Assembly: GCA_016870115.1 (NCBI GenBank)
Contig: VGCH01000009.1
Coordinates: 62,001-126,000 of the forward strand
From: Alphaproteobacteria bacterium
Lineage (GTDB): Bacteria; Pseudomonadota; Alphaproteobacteria; Reyranellales; Reyranellaceae
Direction: 5' to 3'
Length of the DNA stretch: 64,000 nucleotides
The position numbers and the translations under genes are program-made. Positions 27,523 to 36,461 of this stretch are shown here, piece after piece (the first letter of the stretch is position 1; the number at the start of each line of letters is the position of its first letter). The notes beneath the pieces are model-generated. The model made no database searches, was not told where the DNA came from, and saw only the letters and a list, made by a program, of their open reading frames with translations.

Positions 27523-28536
27523 GTGGTCAGGTGCACCCCGATCCACCCGACGCGCCCGACAACGGCGAGCCTGGTTGCCGTTGTCGCCCTCGCCGCGATC
27601 TTGGCGCTTGTCTTGGTGTCGACAGGCGCGCGAGCCCAGGGCGGCACCTGGTTCCAGGAGGATCAGTGCGCACGCGCCGGTTGGCGGCCCGCCGAGGTCG
27701 AGGCGGCCGGGTTGCGGCGGCGTCTGCTGTGGCGCGGTCCGGGCGGCCCGTGGACCCAGGGTGCGCTGCTCGTGCTGCATGGCGGCGGCGGGCATCACTT
27801 CCAGTATTGCGTCGCCAACGCCGCGATCGTGGAGCCGCAGGTCCGCTTCGCCGAGGCGGCGGTGGCGGCAGGCTTCGGCGTGTTGCTGCTTGAGTCGTCG
27901 GACCGCGTCACCGACCGCGAGGGCCGCGCCTGTGGCAAGGTCTGGGACGATGAGGTGCGCGACCGACCCAATCTCGACCTGCCCTTCCTTGCGGCGGTGA
28001 TCGGCACGGTCGTTCCCGGGCTGCGGCCCGCCGGCAGCCGGCGGGCGGTGTTCCTCGCGGGCCATTCCTCGGGCGGCTACATGACGGTTCGGACCGCCAC
28101 CCACTTCGGCGACCGGATCGCCGCCTTCGCGCCGGTCGCGAGCGGCGATCCCTATGGCTGGCACCGCGTCTGCGTCGCGGGGATGACTCGACGCACGACG
28201 GTACATGGAGCGGGCTTCGACAACGAGACGCTGAAGCGTATCGATGAACCCGACGCCTGCGCGGCGCCGGCCTATCCCAACGGCAAGCCGTGGGACGACG
28301 CGGGGTCCGCGCGCAAACCGGCCTTCCGGGCGTTTCGCCACCGGCAAGATGCGATCAACGACGTCTCGTGCAGCCGCAAGGTCGAGGCGCAGTTGCGCAC
28401 ACGCGGCTATCCGGCGGCGCCGTCCTTCGAGCTGGACGACAACGACCGGCGCAGCTTCGCCAACCATCTGTGGCTGGATGCCTACACGCGCCCGCTCCTC
28501 GAGTTCTTCGCCGAGCGACGGCACGACAGGCCTTAG
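27523..28536 (+). CDS. Secreted alpha/beta hydrolase (polyhydroxybutyrate depolymerase/feruloyl esterase-like)
   Basis: About 337 residues from a GTG with GGAGAG eight bases upstream, chosen because it places a signal peptide (ending GARAQG) at the N-terminus. An ATG at 27427 would add 32 residues. The fold is an alpha/beta hydrolase: oxyanion region LLVLHGGGGHHFQY, nucleophile elbow AGHSSGGYMTVRTA. Cysteines in the mature part may form disulfides. Likely periplasmic or exported esterase, substrate unknown. It ends two bases before a convergent membrane-protein gene. Confidence 0.7.
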   Translation: MVRCTPIHPTRPTTASLVAVVALAAILALVLVSTGARAQGGTWFQEDQCARAGWRPAEVEAAGLRRRLLWRGPGGPWTQGALLVLHGGGGHHFQYCVANAAIVEPQVRFAEAAVAAGFGVLLLESSDRVTDREGRACGKVWDDEVRDRPNLDLPFLAAVIGTVVPGLRPAGSRRAVFLAGHSSGGYMTVRTATHFGDRIAAFAPVASGDPYGWHRVCVAGMTRRTTVHGAGFDNETLKRIDEPDACAAPAYPNGKPWDDAGSARKPAFRAFRHRQDAINDVSCSRKVEAQLRTRGYPAAPSFELDDNDRRSFANHLWLDAYTRPLLEFFAERRHDRP

Positions 28537-28538
28537 CG

Positions 28539-29027
28539 CTACGCGAACCCGACCGTTCGACCCGCCGCCAAGACCGCGAGCCAGAGAAACGCCGATACCG
28601 CCGCGCCGAGGCGCACGCCGGGCGAGATCTCGCCGCCGCCGAGCGCGCGGGCGAAGGCGGCGCTGCGCTGCAGGAGCAGGACGTTCGCGAGCGCGGCCGC
28701 CAGCAGAACGAGCTTGGTCTGGAAGGCGGGGTTGGCGAGATACTCGGCGGGCTTGGCGCTCAGCATCAGGACACCGGTCGCGGCCGCGAGGCCCAGGCCA
28801 CAGGCGGCCACGCGGCGGAGGAAGGGTCCGAGATCGGCCAGAGGCAGGCTGCGCGCGACACCCATCAGCCGCAGATCGAGCGGCACGATGGCCCCCACCA
28901 GCAGGGCGAGCCCCAGCACATGGCAGGCATTGGCGATCAGCCAGGCGAGCGCGGACTCGCGCACGAGGCGCCCGCCGGGCCAGTCAGCAAACGTCGCCAG
29001 CACCGCGTTCCAGTCGGCCGCCGACAT
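28539..29027 (-). CDS. Integral membrane protein, DUF2214/DUF6644-like
   Basis: 162 residues with about four hydrophobic helices (roughly residues 26-50, 65-90, 100-120 and 138-158). The first helix contains NACHVLGLALLVGAIVPLDL, a His-bearing pattern seen in small CopD/cytochrome-b561-like membrane proteins. It follows a DUF6152 protein by 16 bases on the same strand, a common pairing that suggests a shared, uncharacterised role. Function unknown; haem or copper handling is speculation. Confidence 0.65.
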   Translation of the reverse strand: MSAADWNAVLATFADWPGGRLVRESALAWLIANACHVLGLALLVGAIVPLDLRLMGVARSLPLADLGPFLRRVAACGLGLAAATGVLMLSAKPAEYLANPAFQTKLVLLAAALANVLLLQRSAAFARALGGGEISPGVRLGAAVSAFLWLAVLAAGRTVGFA

Positions 29028-29043
29028 CGCCAGTGCCTGGCGC

Positions 29044-29442
29044 TCAGTTCGAGCGGATGCGCTCGGGATAGAGATCGTAGGTGCGACCGGCGACCGTGAC
29101 CCGGACGGCCTTCATGTGCAGCTTGGTCTTGTCGAGATGACGGTTACCCAGCGCCACGATGGTGTCGCCAGCCTTGGCCGAAGCCTGCGTGAAGCCAGAG
29201 CGTTCGGTCTGGAAGGGATTGCCGAGCTCGACAAACCAGACGCCGTCGGTCGCCTGGACATGCATCGAGGGATGCGGCGGCGCCATCGATAGCGATTGCA
29301 CGGTGCCGGTCAGCGTCGCCTGCTCGCCCTCGGCCCACGCCCAGCCGTGATGGGCGCGGGCGGATGACGCGAGCGCGGTGGAAGCGGCGGCGCCACTGAA
29401 CGCAAGCTGTGCGGCGCGACGGCGGGTGAGTCGGATCGGCAT
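29044..29442 (-). CDS. DUF6152 family exported protein
   Basis: 132 residues from the ATG at 29442. A twin-arginine-like signal (RLTRRRAAQLAFSGAAAS) ends at ASSARA, and the mature protein starts HHGWAWAEGEQATLTGTV, the characteristic HHG-W start of this family. The body is a small beta-rich domain with SMAPPHPSMHVQ and KAGDTIVALGNRHLD. The frame stays open another 85 codons upstream without similarity. Likely periplasmic. Paired with the downstream membrane protein; function unknown. Confidence 0.75.
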   Translation of the reverse strand: MPIRLTRRRAAQLAFSGAAASTALASSARAHHGWAWAEGEQATLTGTVQSLSMAPPHPSMHVQATDGVWFVELGNPFQTERSGFTQASAKAGDTIVALGNRHLDKTKLHMKAVRVTVAGRTYDLYPERIRSN

Positions 29443-29623
29443 GGGCGGCTCCGGACGGTGTGGCGTGGTCGCGGAGTCTGGACCCAGGCCACGGGAATTG
29501 TCGAGGGTGGGATTCCCCACGCTGTCACGCGGGGGCGCAGCCCGAGGTCCTTCGCTGAAACTCTGGAAGACAGCCGGGCTTGTCCCGGCGCACGAAACGC
29601 CTCGCCCGGCCCGCCGAGGCCCA

Positions 29624-30085
29624 TCACGCGTCGTCGGCGTCGGGGCGATTCTCGGGTTCGTTTTCCTCGCGGGCCCAATCGAACATCTCCCGCGCAACCT
29701 TGCGACATCCCTCCAGGTCCATCCAGCCGCCCTCCTCCGGATCGTAGACCAGCACGTCGCAACGCCGGATCAAGGCGGCGGCGATCGCGTAGGCCGCGCC
29801 GCCTTCCTGCGCCAAGCTGCTCCACCAGAAGAGAACGTGGCGGTCGCGCCCGCCCAGCCGGCCGAGAATCTCCGGATCATCGGCCAACGCCCCCTCGACG
29901 GTGTCGGAAATCACCATCTGCACGCCGCAGTGGCGCTCGGCGAACTCAACGGGCCAGTACCCGTCCGCCTCGCTGAGTTCGTGGGGCACGACCGCCGGAA
30001 ATCCGACGGCGGCGAGCGCCTCTGCGAGGTCTGCGCGACTGACATCGACGGGCGACTTCAGGAAGGCATAGAGGTTGAGTGACAT
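29624..30085 (-). CDS. Hypothetical cytosolic protein
   Basis: 153 residues, acidic, with no signal peptide or membrane helix. It begins MSLNLYAFLKSPVDVSRADL and has FAERHCGVQMVISDTV and an acidic C-terminus (REENEPENRPDADDA). I do not recognise a family. GAGGTG precedes the ATG by four bases, and an inverted repeat lies upstream. A 181-bp spacer with a CCGGG-CTTGT-CCCGG hairpin but no gene separates it from the DUF6152 gene. Single-gene unit by position. Confidence 0.65.
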   Translation of the reverse strand: MSLNLYAFLKSPVDVSRADLAEALAAVGFPAVVPHELSEADGYWPVEFAERHCGVQMVISDTVEGALADDPEILGRLGGRDRHVLFWWSSLAQEGGAAYAIAAALIRRCDVLVYDPEEGGWMDLEGCRKVAREMFDWAREENEPENRPDADDA

Positions 30086-30098
30086 GAAACACCTCGCA

Positions 30099-30114
30099 AC
30101 GAGATGATACTCGT
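30099..30114. promoter_or_regulatory. Inverted repeat ACGAG-N6-CTCGT upstream of hypothetical gene
   Basis: 5-bp arms around a 6-base spacer, 14 bases upstream of the ATG at 30085, in an AT-rich patch (30086-30170). It may be an operator or a 5'-leader hairpin of that gene. Confidence 0.3.
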
Positions 30115-30142
30115 ATGACGTGTTTTTTGCTTTGGAAACGTA

Positions 30143-30871
30143 TCAATGGTTGTATTTTGAGGGGGCCTCGGCGACGAGGCGCGCGGTGGCGGTCTCGATG
30201 CGCTCGCGCAGCGTCGCCATGAAGGTGTCGCGATCGAGGCCCGGCGGGATGGGATCGAGGATCTCGACGTGATGCGGCCCGGCGCGCTTCAGGAACTTGC
30301 GGCGCGGCCAAAAGAGGCCAGAGTTGAGCGCGACCGGCACGACCGGCACGCCAAGCTGGCGATAGAGCGCCACGATTCCTGCATGGTAGGGCAGCGTGCC
30401 GCCGACCGGCGTGCGCGTGCCCTCGGGGAAGATGAGAATCGGCCGTCCATCGGCGACGGCGGCCTTGGCGTCGCGCACCATGCCGCGAAGGGCGCTGGCG
30501 CCGGCCGAGCGTGCAACGGCAATGCTGCCGGCGCGCGCCATCGCCTGCCCGACGATCGGGATGTAGAGCAGTTCGCGCTTCAGCACGATCGCGGCGCCCG
30601 GAAAGATGCCGACGAAGGCGAGCGTCTCCCATGTCGACTGGTGCTTGGCCGCGATCAGCACCGGGCCCGCAGGCAGACGCTCGCGGCCGCGTACCCGCCA
30701 GGTGATGCCACAGGCGAGCGTCGCCCAGCCCACGGTGAAGTCGCCCCACAGCCGCGCCCAGGCGAGCACCCAACGGCGCGGCGCCAGCAGCAGCGGCAGG
30801 CCGAGGATCGCGATGGTGGCGCTGCCGACATAGAAGCCGACATTGAACAGGAGCGAACGCAGGAACGTCAT
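30143..30871 (-). CDS. plsC: 1-acyl-sn-glycerol-3-phosphate acyltransferase
   Basis: 242 residues. It acylates lysophosphatidic acid to phosphatidic acid at the inner membrane. One or two N-terminal hydrophobic helices are followed by the acyltransferase blocks: AAKHQSTWETLAF (the HxxxxD-type motif appears as HQSTWE, with Glu in place of Asp), FPEGTRTPVGG (motif III) and the VPVVPVALNSG strand. The Glu-for-Asp change is seen in some alphaproteobacterial PlsC proteins. Last codons are AT-rich. Divergent from the MJ0042 gene across 218 bp. Confidence 0.88.
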   Translation of the reverse strand: MTFLRSLLFNVGFYVGSATIAILGLPLLLAPRRWVLAWARLWGDFTVGWATLACGITWRVRGRERLPAGPVLIAAKHQSTWETLAFVGIFPGAAIVLKRELLYIPIVGQAMARAGSIAVARSAGASALRGMVRDAKAAVADGRPILIFPEGTRTPVGGTLPYHAGIVALYRQLGVPVVPVALNSGLFWPRRKFLKRAGPHHVEILDPIPPGLDRDTFMATLRERIETATARLVAEAPSKYNH

Positions 30872-31089
30872 GGCGCAGATTCACGGGATTGCCCCACGCC
30901 CGCCGCGTTCGGCGGTTCGCGGCAGCCGCCAGACGAGAGGCAGCGGGAATGACAAGCGGCCCGCAGGAGCGTCCGGTCGACGGGACGGGCGGTCATTGTG
31001 GACAGGTCATCGTGTGCATTGCTTGTGCGGCTATTCTTGGTGTCCTAAGGTGTCCACGCAAGCACATCTAGTGGGGACAGCCCCGCTCC
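30872..31089. promoter_or_regulatory. Divergent promoter region plsC / MJ0042 gene
   Basis: 218 bp without a gene. Near the plus-strand gene it contains a direct repeat GGTGTCC-TAA-GGTGTCC (31039-31055), and GTGGACA / TGTCCAC arms lie farther apart. Clear -10/-35 boxes could not be assigned. Confidence 0.3.
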
Positions 31090-31863
31090 ATGCAGATCGA
31101 ATATCCTAACTGCCAGGCCCGCTACACGGTGGAGCCGGCGGCGCTCGGCCCTGAGGGCCGGACGGTACAGTGTTTCCGCTGCAACCACCGTTGGTTCCAG
31201 GCGGTCGAGCCGCCGCCGTTCGCGGAGCCGGAGGAGTATGCGCCGGAGGAGCGTCCGGTGCCGGACTTCGTTATCCGTCCGCAGAGCTATGGCGCGTCGG
31301 TGCCGGCGATCGCCGAGCGGCGCGAGATGCCAAGCTGGCTGAAGGTGCTGGTGGGGCTCTTGCTGCTGGTTGGCGCCGTCGGCGGCGGCGTCTGGGCGTT
31401 CAAGGACGACATCGCACCGTTCCTGCCGCCCGAGGTCGCCTCGATGCTGGGCGTCGACGTGAAGCCCGCCGCGCCACCGGCGCCGCCGCGCGCCGCGCCG
31501 CCCCCCACTCCGGCTCCTCCGCCGCAGGCCCGGCCGCAGCCGGCGCCGGTTCAGCCGGCACCGGCACCGGCCCCGACGCAGGCTGAACCGTCGCGCGGCC
31601 GGCTCGAGGTCGACATGGCGGCGAGCAAGATCGACGTGCTGGACGGCCGCTATGTGGTCCGCGGCGAGATCGTCAATCGAGGCGGCGCGCCGGCCATGAC
31701 ACGCACCTTGCGGATCGTGTTCAAGAAGGACGCCGATGTGCTGGGCGAGCGCGCCTATCCGCTGATCGAAGGACCGATCCCGCCGGGCGCGCGGCGCCCC
31801 TTCAGTCAGGTGCTGGACGATCCGCCGGCGGGCACGACCGACATCGTGCCGGCGATCGAGTAG
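31090..31863 (+). CDS. MJ0042-type zinc-ribbon membrane protein with degenerate ribbon
   Basis: 257 residues. The N-terminal MJ0042 zinc ribbon is recognisable (YPNCQARYTVEPAALGPEGR, then CFRCNHRW), but the first Cys of the usual CPxC pair is Tyr5 (codon TAT, one base from TGT), leaving Cys8, Cys28 and Cys31. A transmembrane helix (about 84-104) is followed by a long Pro/Ala/Gln linker and a C-terminal DUF3426-like beta domain (RLEVDMAASKIDVLDGRYVV). Such proteins are typical of alphaproteobacteria; the role is unclear. It is followed by hpt after ten bases. Confidence 0.85.
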   Translation: MQIEYPNCQARYTVEPAALGPEGRTVQCFRCNHRWFQAVEPPPFAEPEEYAPEERPVPDFVIRPQSYGASVPAIAERREMPSWLKVLVGLLLLVGAVGGGVWAFKDDIAPFLPPEVASMLGVDVKPAAPPAPPRAAPPPTPAPPPQARPQPAPVQPAPAPAPTQAEPSRGRLEVDMAASKIDVLDGRYVVRGEIVNRGGAPAMTRTLRIVFKKDADVLGERAYPLIEGPIPPGARRPFSQVLDDPPAGTTDIVPAIE

Positions 31864-31873
31864 GCTGTCAGCC

Positions 31874-32407
31874 ATGCCCGACCGTCCCAGCGTTGCCGTC
31901 CGCTTTTCCGCCGCCGAGATCGCCGCCCGCGTCGAGGAGATGGCCGAGGAGATGTCGGGCAAGCTGCCGCCTGAGACTCTGGTGGTCTCGGTCCTGAAGG
32001 GCAGCTTCGTCTTTGCCGCCGACCTGATCCGCGCGCTGTCGCGGCGCGGCGCCAATTGGTCGATGGATTTCCTCACGCTGTCGAGCTACGGCAGCGGCAC
32101 CGAAAGCTCGGGCAAGGTGCGCATCGTTCGTGACATCGTGGACGAGGTGCGGGGTCGCGAGCTGTTGCTGGTCGACGATATCCTGGAGTCGGGGCTGACG
32201 CTGTCCTTCGCGCGCGACCTGCTGCTGGAGCGCGGCGCCTCGCGGGTGTCGATCTGTGCCCTGCTCGACAAGCGCGGCAAGCGGCGTACGAAGATCGAGG
32301 CCGACTGGGTCGGCTTCCAGGTCGGCGACGAGTTCGTCGTCGGCTATGGCCTCGACTGGGCCCACAAGTTCCGCGGCTTGCCCTACATCGGCACGATCGA
32401 GAAGTAG
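31874..32407 (+). CDS. hpt: Hypoxanthine phosphoribosyltransferase
   Basis: 177 residues. Purine salvage enzyme that joins hypoxanthine or guanine to PRPP. The PRPP-binding loop reads ELLLVDDILESGLTLSFARD, the flexible-loop region is DFLTLSSYGSGTESSGKVR, and the C-terminal GYGLDWAHKFRGLPYIG is typical. Codirectional with the MJ0042 gene upstream. A GC-rich 96-bp spacer with long complementary arms (GCCGC and GCGGC, CTCCCC and GGGGAG) follows before the fadB-like gene. Confidence 0.93.
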   Translation: MPDRPSVAVRFSAAEIAARVEEMAEEMSGKLPPETLVVSVLKGSFVFAADLIRALSRRGANWSMDFLTLSSYGSGTESSGKVRIVRDIVDEVRGRELLLVDDILESGLTLSFARDLLLERGASRVSICALLDKRGKRRTKIEADWVGFQVGDEFVVGYGLDWAHKFRGLPYIGTIEK

Positions 32408-32503
32408 CGGCAGCGCCGCCCCTCCCCGGCAAATTCGGAGAGAGGGGTGTGAAGGGGAGCGGCTGTGGTAAGACGGGGTGTCAATGAACCCCGAGGAAAC
32501 ACC

Positions 32504-34612
32504 ATGAGCGACGCCGTTCTTCGTTCCAGCCAGGGCCGCATCGGCATCCTGACGATCAACAATCCGCCGGTGAATGCGCTCGCCGCGGCGGTGCGCGACG
32601 GCATCAAGGCCGGCATCGAGGCGATGGGCGCCGATCCCGCCATCGAGGCGATCGTGCTGATCGGCGGTGGCCGGACCTTCATCGCCGGCGCCGACATCCG
32701 CGAGTTCGGCAAGCCGCCGTCGGGCGCCAATCTGAACGACGTGATCGCGACCATCGAGAATTGCCCCAAGATCGTCGTGGCCGCGCTGCACGGAACGCCG
32801 CTGGGCGGCGGGCTGGAGACTGCGCTGGGCGCGCACTACCGCGTGTCGCTGAAGTCCACGCGCGTGGGCCTGCCGGAAGTGCATCTCGGGCTGCTGCCGG
32901 GCGCCGGCGGGACCCAGCGCCTGCCGCGTCTGGCCGGCGCCAAATACGCGCTCGACGCCATGATCTCGGGCCGCCACATCCCCGCTCCGGAGGCGCAGAG
33001 CAAGGGCATCATCGACGCCCTCGTCGACGGCGCCTCGCAGGAGGAGCTGCTGAAGGGCGCGATCGCCCATGCCGAGATGCTGGTGGCGCAGAAGGCGCCG
33101 CGGGTGCGGGTGCAGGACCGCAAGGTGACGCTGGAGTCGCCGGACCTGTTCGAGACCACGAAGAAGGACATCGCGCGACGGGCGCGCGGCTTCAAGGCGC
33201 CGTGGAGCATCATCGAGTGCGTGCGCGCCGCCGCCGAGGCCAAGAGCTTCGACGAGGGCATCAAGCGCGAACGCGAGCTGTTCGTCGAGCTGCTGACCTC
33301 CTCGGAGTCGGCGGCGCAGCGGCACTATTTCTTCGCCGAGCGCGAGGCGGCCAAGGTGAAGGACGTCCCGGCCGAGACCAAACAGGGCGAGATCAAGAGC
33401 GCCGGCATCATCGGCGCCGGCACGATGGGCGGCGGCATCGCCATGAACTTCGCCAATGCGGGCATCCCGGTCACCATCCTGGAAGCCGAACAGGCGGCTC
33501 TCGATCGCGGACTGAAGACCATCCGCACCAACTACGAGAACACCGCCAAGCGGGGCGGCATGAAGGCCGAGGATGTCGAGAAACGCATGGCGCTCATCAC
33601 GCCGACGCTGTCCTACGACGGGCTGAAGGATTGCGACGTCGTGATCGAGGCGGTGTTCGAGACGATGGAGGTGAAGGAGGCGGTGTTCAAGAAGCTGGAC
33701 GCCGTCGCCAAGCCGGGCGCGATCCTCGCCACCAACACCTCGGGTCTCGACGTCAACCAGATCGCCTCCTACACCAAGCGGCCGCAGGACGTGATCGGTA
33801 TGCACTTCTTCTCGCCGGCCAACGTGATGAAACTGCTGGAGAACGTGCGCGGAAAGGCGACCTCGAAGGAGACGATCGCCACCGTCATGTCGCTCTCCAA
33901 GCGGATCGGGAAGATCCCGGTGCTGGTCGGCGTCTGCGAGGGCTTTGTCGGCAACCGCATGCTTCGCATGCGCGGCATCCAGGCGGCCTACATGCTCGAG
34001 GAAGGTGCGCTGCCGCAGCAGATCGACAAGGTGGTGTTCGACTACGGCTTCCCGATGGGCCCCTTCGCGATGAGCGACCTCGCCGGCAACGACGTGGGCT
34101 GGCGCATCCGGCAGGGCAAGAAGGAGAAGGAAAAGCGCAACGTGCGCTACACCGGCTACATCGCCGACGCGATATGCGAGCTCGGCCGCTTCGGCCAGAA
34201 AACCGGCGCGGGCTACTACAAGTACAATCTGCCCGACCGCACGCCGGTGCCCGATCCCGAGGTCGAGAAGATCATCGAGGAGACGTCGAAGAAGCTCGGC
34301 ATCACCCGTCGCGCCTTCACCGACCAGGAGATCCTGGAGCGCTGCTTCTATCCGATGGTGAACGAGGGCGCGAAGATCCTGGAAGAAGGAATGGCGCAGC
34401 GCGCGCTCGACATCGACGTGATCTGGGTGAACGGCTACGGCTGGCCGGTCTATCGCGGCGGGCCGATGTGGTGGGCCGACAACGTGGTTGGCCTCAAGAC
34501 CATCCACGACGCGCTGCTGAAGTACCGCGACCTCACCGGCGACCCGTTCTGGGAGCCGGCGGCCCTGCTGAAGCGCCTGGTCGCCGAAGGCAAGAAATTC
34601 GCCTCGGTATAG
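32504..34612 (+). CDS. Bifunctional enoyl-CoA hydratase / 3-hydroxyacyl-CoA dehydrogenase (FadB/FadJ-like)
   Basis: 702 residues from the ATG at 32504 (GAGGAA upstream); 13 extra open codons were dropped. The N-terminal crotonase domain (about 1-190) has [14 protein letters not shown] and [17 protein letters not shown] with the catalytic Glu in [20 protein letters not shown]. The NAD domain starts near 300 ([20 protein letters not shown]), and the dehydrogenase His is in [16 protein letters not shown] second dehydrogenase C-domain follows. It performs two beta-oxidation steps. The thiolase gene follows after 108 bp, so the pair would complete the cycle. Confidence 0.92.
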   Translation: MSDAVLRSSQGRIGILTINNPPVNALAAAVRDGIKAGIEAMGADPAIEAIVLIGGGRTFIAGADIREFGKPPSGANLNDVIATIENCPKIVVAALHGTPLGGGLETALGAHYRVSLKSTRVGLPEVHLGLLPGAGGTQRLPRLAGAKYALDAMISGRHIPAPEAQSKGIIDALVDGASQEELLKGAIAHAEMLVAQKAPRVRVQDRKVTLESPDLFETTKKDIARRARGFKAPWSIIECVRAAAEAKSFDEGIKRERELFVELLTSSESAAQRHYFFAEREAAKVKDVPAETKQGEIKSAGIIGAGTMGGGIAMNFANAGIPVTILEAEQAALDRGLKTIRTNYENTAKRGGMKAEDVEKRMALITPTLSYDGLKDCDVVIEAVFETMEVKEAVFKKLDAVAKPGAILATNTSGLDVNQIASYTKRPQDVIGMHFFSPANVMKLLENVRGKATSKETIATVMSLSKRIGKIPVLVGVCEGFVGNRMLRMRGIQAAYMLEEGALPQQIDKVVFDYGFPMGPFAMSDLAGNDVGWRIRQGKKEKEKRNVRYTGYIADAICELGRFGQKTGAGYYKYNLPDRTPVPDPEVEKIIEETSKKLGITRRAFTDQEILERCFYPMVNEGAKILEEGMAQRALDIDVIWVNGYGWPVYRGGPMWWADNVVGLKTIHDALLKYRDLTGDPFWEPAALLKRLVAEGKKFASV

Positions 34613-34720
34613 CCAACGCGCCGGGGCGCGCCTGTGGAGAGGCGCGCTCCCCTGCGGCGCCCGGATGACACCGTCCGGGAAAAGCCCTAGGTTCCGCCGT
34701 CTGAATTGGAGGAGAAGAAA

Positions 34721-35908
34721 ATGGCCGATGCCGTCATCGTTTCAACCGCCCGCACGCCGATCGGCAAGGCGTTCCGCGGCGTCTTCAACGACACCCATGG
34801 CGCCGAGATGGGCGCCCATGTGATCAAGCACGCCGCCGAGCGCGCCAAGGTCGATCTGGCCGAGATCGAGGACGTGATCATGGGCTGCGCGGCGCCGGAA
34901 GGCACCACCGGCTCGAACGTCGCGCGTGTCTCGGCGATGCGCGCCGGCGCGCCGGTCTCGGTGTCGGGCGTGACGGTGAACCGCTTCTGCTCGTCGGGTC
35001 TGCAGACGATCTCGATGGCCGCCCAGCGCGTGCTGGTCGACAAGGCGACCGTAGTGATCGGCGGCGGCCTCGAGTCGGTGTCGCTGGTCCAGGGTGGCGG
35101 CGGCAACAAGCACCGGCTGGTGAATCCCTGGGTGCAGCAGCACGTGCCCGGCATCTATCACGCCATGATCACCACCGCCGATACGGTGGCGGGCCGCTAC
35201 AACATCAGCCGCCAGTACCAGGACGAGTATTCGCTGCAGAGCCAGCTGCGCACCGCGGCGGCCCAGCAGGCCGGCAAGTTCGACGACGAGATCGTGCCGA
35301 TGGAAACCGAGATGGTGGTGACCGACAAGGCCACCGGCGAGACCTCGAAGAAGAAGACCAAGCTCACCAAGGACGAAGGCAACCGCGCCGACACCACGAT
35401 GGAGGGTCTCTCCAAGCTTGTGCCGGTGATGGGTCCCGACAAGTGGATCACCGCCGGCAACGCGAGCCAGCTGTCCGACGGCGCATCGGCCGCCGTGGTG
35501 ATGAGCGACGCCGAGGCCGCGCGCCGCAACCTGAAGCCGCTCGGCATCTACAAGGGCCTCGTGGTGGCGGGCTGCGAGCCCGACGAGATGGGCATCGGCC
35601 CGGTCTATGCCATCCCGAAGCTGCTCAAGCGCTTCAACCTCAAGATGGACGACATCGACCTGTGGGAGCTGAACGAGGCCTTCGCGGTGCAGGTGCTCTA
35701 CTGCCGCGACAAGCTCGGCATTCCCAACGACAAGCTGAACGTCAATGGCGGGTCGATCTCGATCGGCCATCCCTTCGGCATGACCGGCGCGCGTTGCGTC
35801 GGCCACGCCCTGATCGAGGGCCGCCGGCGCAAGGCCAAGAACGTCGTCGTCACGATGTGCATCGGCGGCGGCATGGGCGCGGCCGGCCTGTTCGAGGTCG
35901 TGCACTGA
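34721..35908 (+). CDS. Acetyl-CoA C-acyltransferase (3-ketoacyl-CoA thiolase)
   Basis: 395 residues from the ATG with GGAGG eight bases upstream. It cleaves 3-ketoacyl-CoA to acetyl-CoA and a shortened acyl-CoA. The nucleophilic Cys is in [14 protein letters not shown], His is in [17 protein letters not shown], and the second Cys is in [12 protein letters not shown]. The central charged insert ([18 protein letters not shown]) is common in this subgroup. It lies downstream of the hydratase/dehydrogenase gene and ends in a strong terminator, so the two probably form one beta-oxidation operon. Confidence 0.93.
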   Translation: MADAVIVSTARTPIGKAFRGVFNDTHGAEMGAHVIKHAAERAKVDLAEIEDVIMGCAAPEGTTGSNVARVSAMRAGAPVSVSGVTVNRFCSSGLQTISMAAQRVLVDKATVVIGGGLESVSLVQGGGGNKHRLVNPWVQQHVPGIYHAMITTADTVAGRYNISRQYQDEYSLQSQLRTAAAQQAGKFDDEIVPMETEMVVTDKATGETSKKKTKLTKDEGNRADTTMEGLSKLVPVMGPDKWITAGNASQLSDGASAAVVMSDAEAARRNLKPLGIYKGLVVAGCEPDEMGIGPVYAIPKLLKRFNLKMDDIDLWELNEAFAVQVLYCRDKLGIPNDKLNVNGGSISIGHPFGMTGARCVGHALIEGRRRKAKNVVVTMCIGGGMGAAGLFEVVH

Positions 35909-35938
35909 ACGAACGCGCGCTGCGCGGGATCGACACGA

Positions 35939-35967
35939 GGGCGGGGCCGCAAGGTCCCGCCCTTTTT
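35939..35967 (+). terminator. Intrinsic terminator after thiolase gene
   Basis: A 10-bp stem (one G:T pair) with a GCAA loop, followed immediately by five T residues: GGGCGGGGCC-GCAA-GGTCCCGCCC then TTTTT. It is 31 bases after the thiolase stop, and the clearest rho-independent terminator in the window. Confidence 0.9.
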
Positions 35968-36026
35968 CGTTGCACGGCGGCGCGCGGCCCAGAGAGCTCG
36001 CCGTCGCGACCTGCTACACTGGTTGG

Positions 36027-36419
36027 ATGTTCAGCCATGTCTTCGTCGGTACCAACGATTTCCCGCGCGCCTGGGCGTTCTACACCGCTGTGCTGCCCGA
36101 GCTCGGTCTTGAGGTGCGCGGCTACGACCCGGCCAAGCCGTGGGGCGGGTTCCAGAAGCCGGGGGGCGGCAGGCCGTTCTTCTGGATCGCGCGGCCGTTC
36201 GACGGCGAAGCGGCAGCGCCCGGCAACGGCACGATGACCTCGTTCCTGGCGGCCGACCGCGCGACGGTGGATCGGGTCCACGCCGCGGCATTGGCCGCCG
36301 GCGGAACCTGCGAGGGCAAGCCGGGACTGCGCCCGCACTATCACGCGAACTACTACGGCGCCTATTTCCGCGATCCCGACGGCAACAAGCTCAGCGTCGC
36401 CTGCCACGATCCGGCATGA
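36027..36419 (+). CDS. VOC family protein (glyoxalase-like)
   Basis: 130 residues from the ATG at 36027; 19 upstream open codons lack similarity. The glyoxalase-type fold shows in MFSHVFVGTNDFPRAWAFYT at the start, SFLAADRATVDRVHAAALAA in the middle and NYYGAYFRDPDGNKLSVACH at the end. The last segment carries the conserved metal-ligand Glu/His-type strand, here without an obvious Glu. Substrate unknown. It converges with the selenoprotein-like gene, 42 bases between stops. Confidence 0.82.
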   Translation: MFSHVFVGTNDFPRAWAFYTAVLPELGLEVRGYDPAKPWGGFQKPGGGRPFFWIARPFDGEAAAPGNGTMTSFLAADRATVDRVHAAALAAGGTCEGKPGLRPHYHANYYGAYFRDPDGNKLSVACHDPA

Positions 36420-36461
36420 GACGGCCGCGCCGGGGCGATCCCGGCGCGGCGCGATCCCTCC

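Noticed and set aside
31868-34507. 879-codon open frame on the minus strand opposite hpt and the fadB-like gene
   Set aside because: No family-like sequence, His/Arg/Asp-rich composition typical of antisense frames in GC-rich DNA, and two well-supported genes on the other strand.
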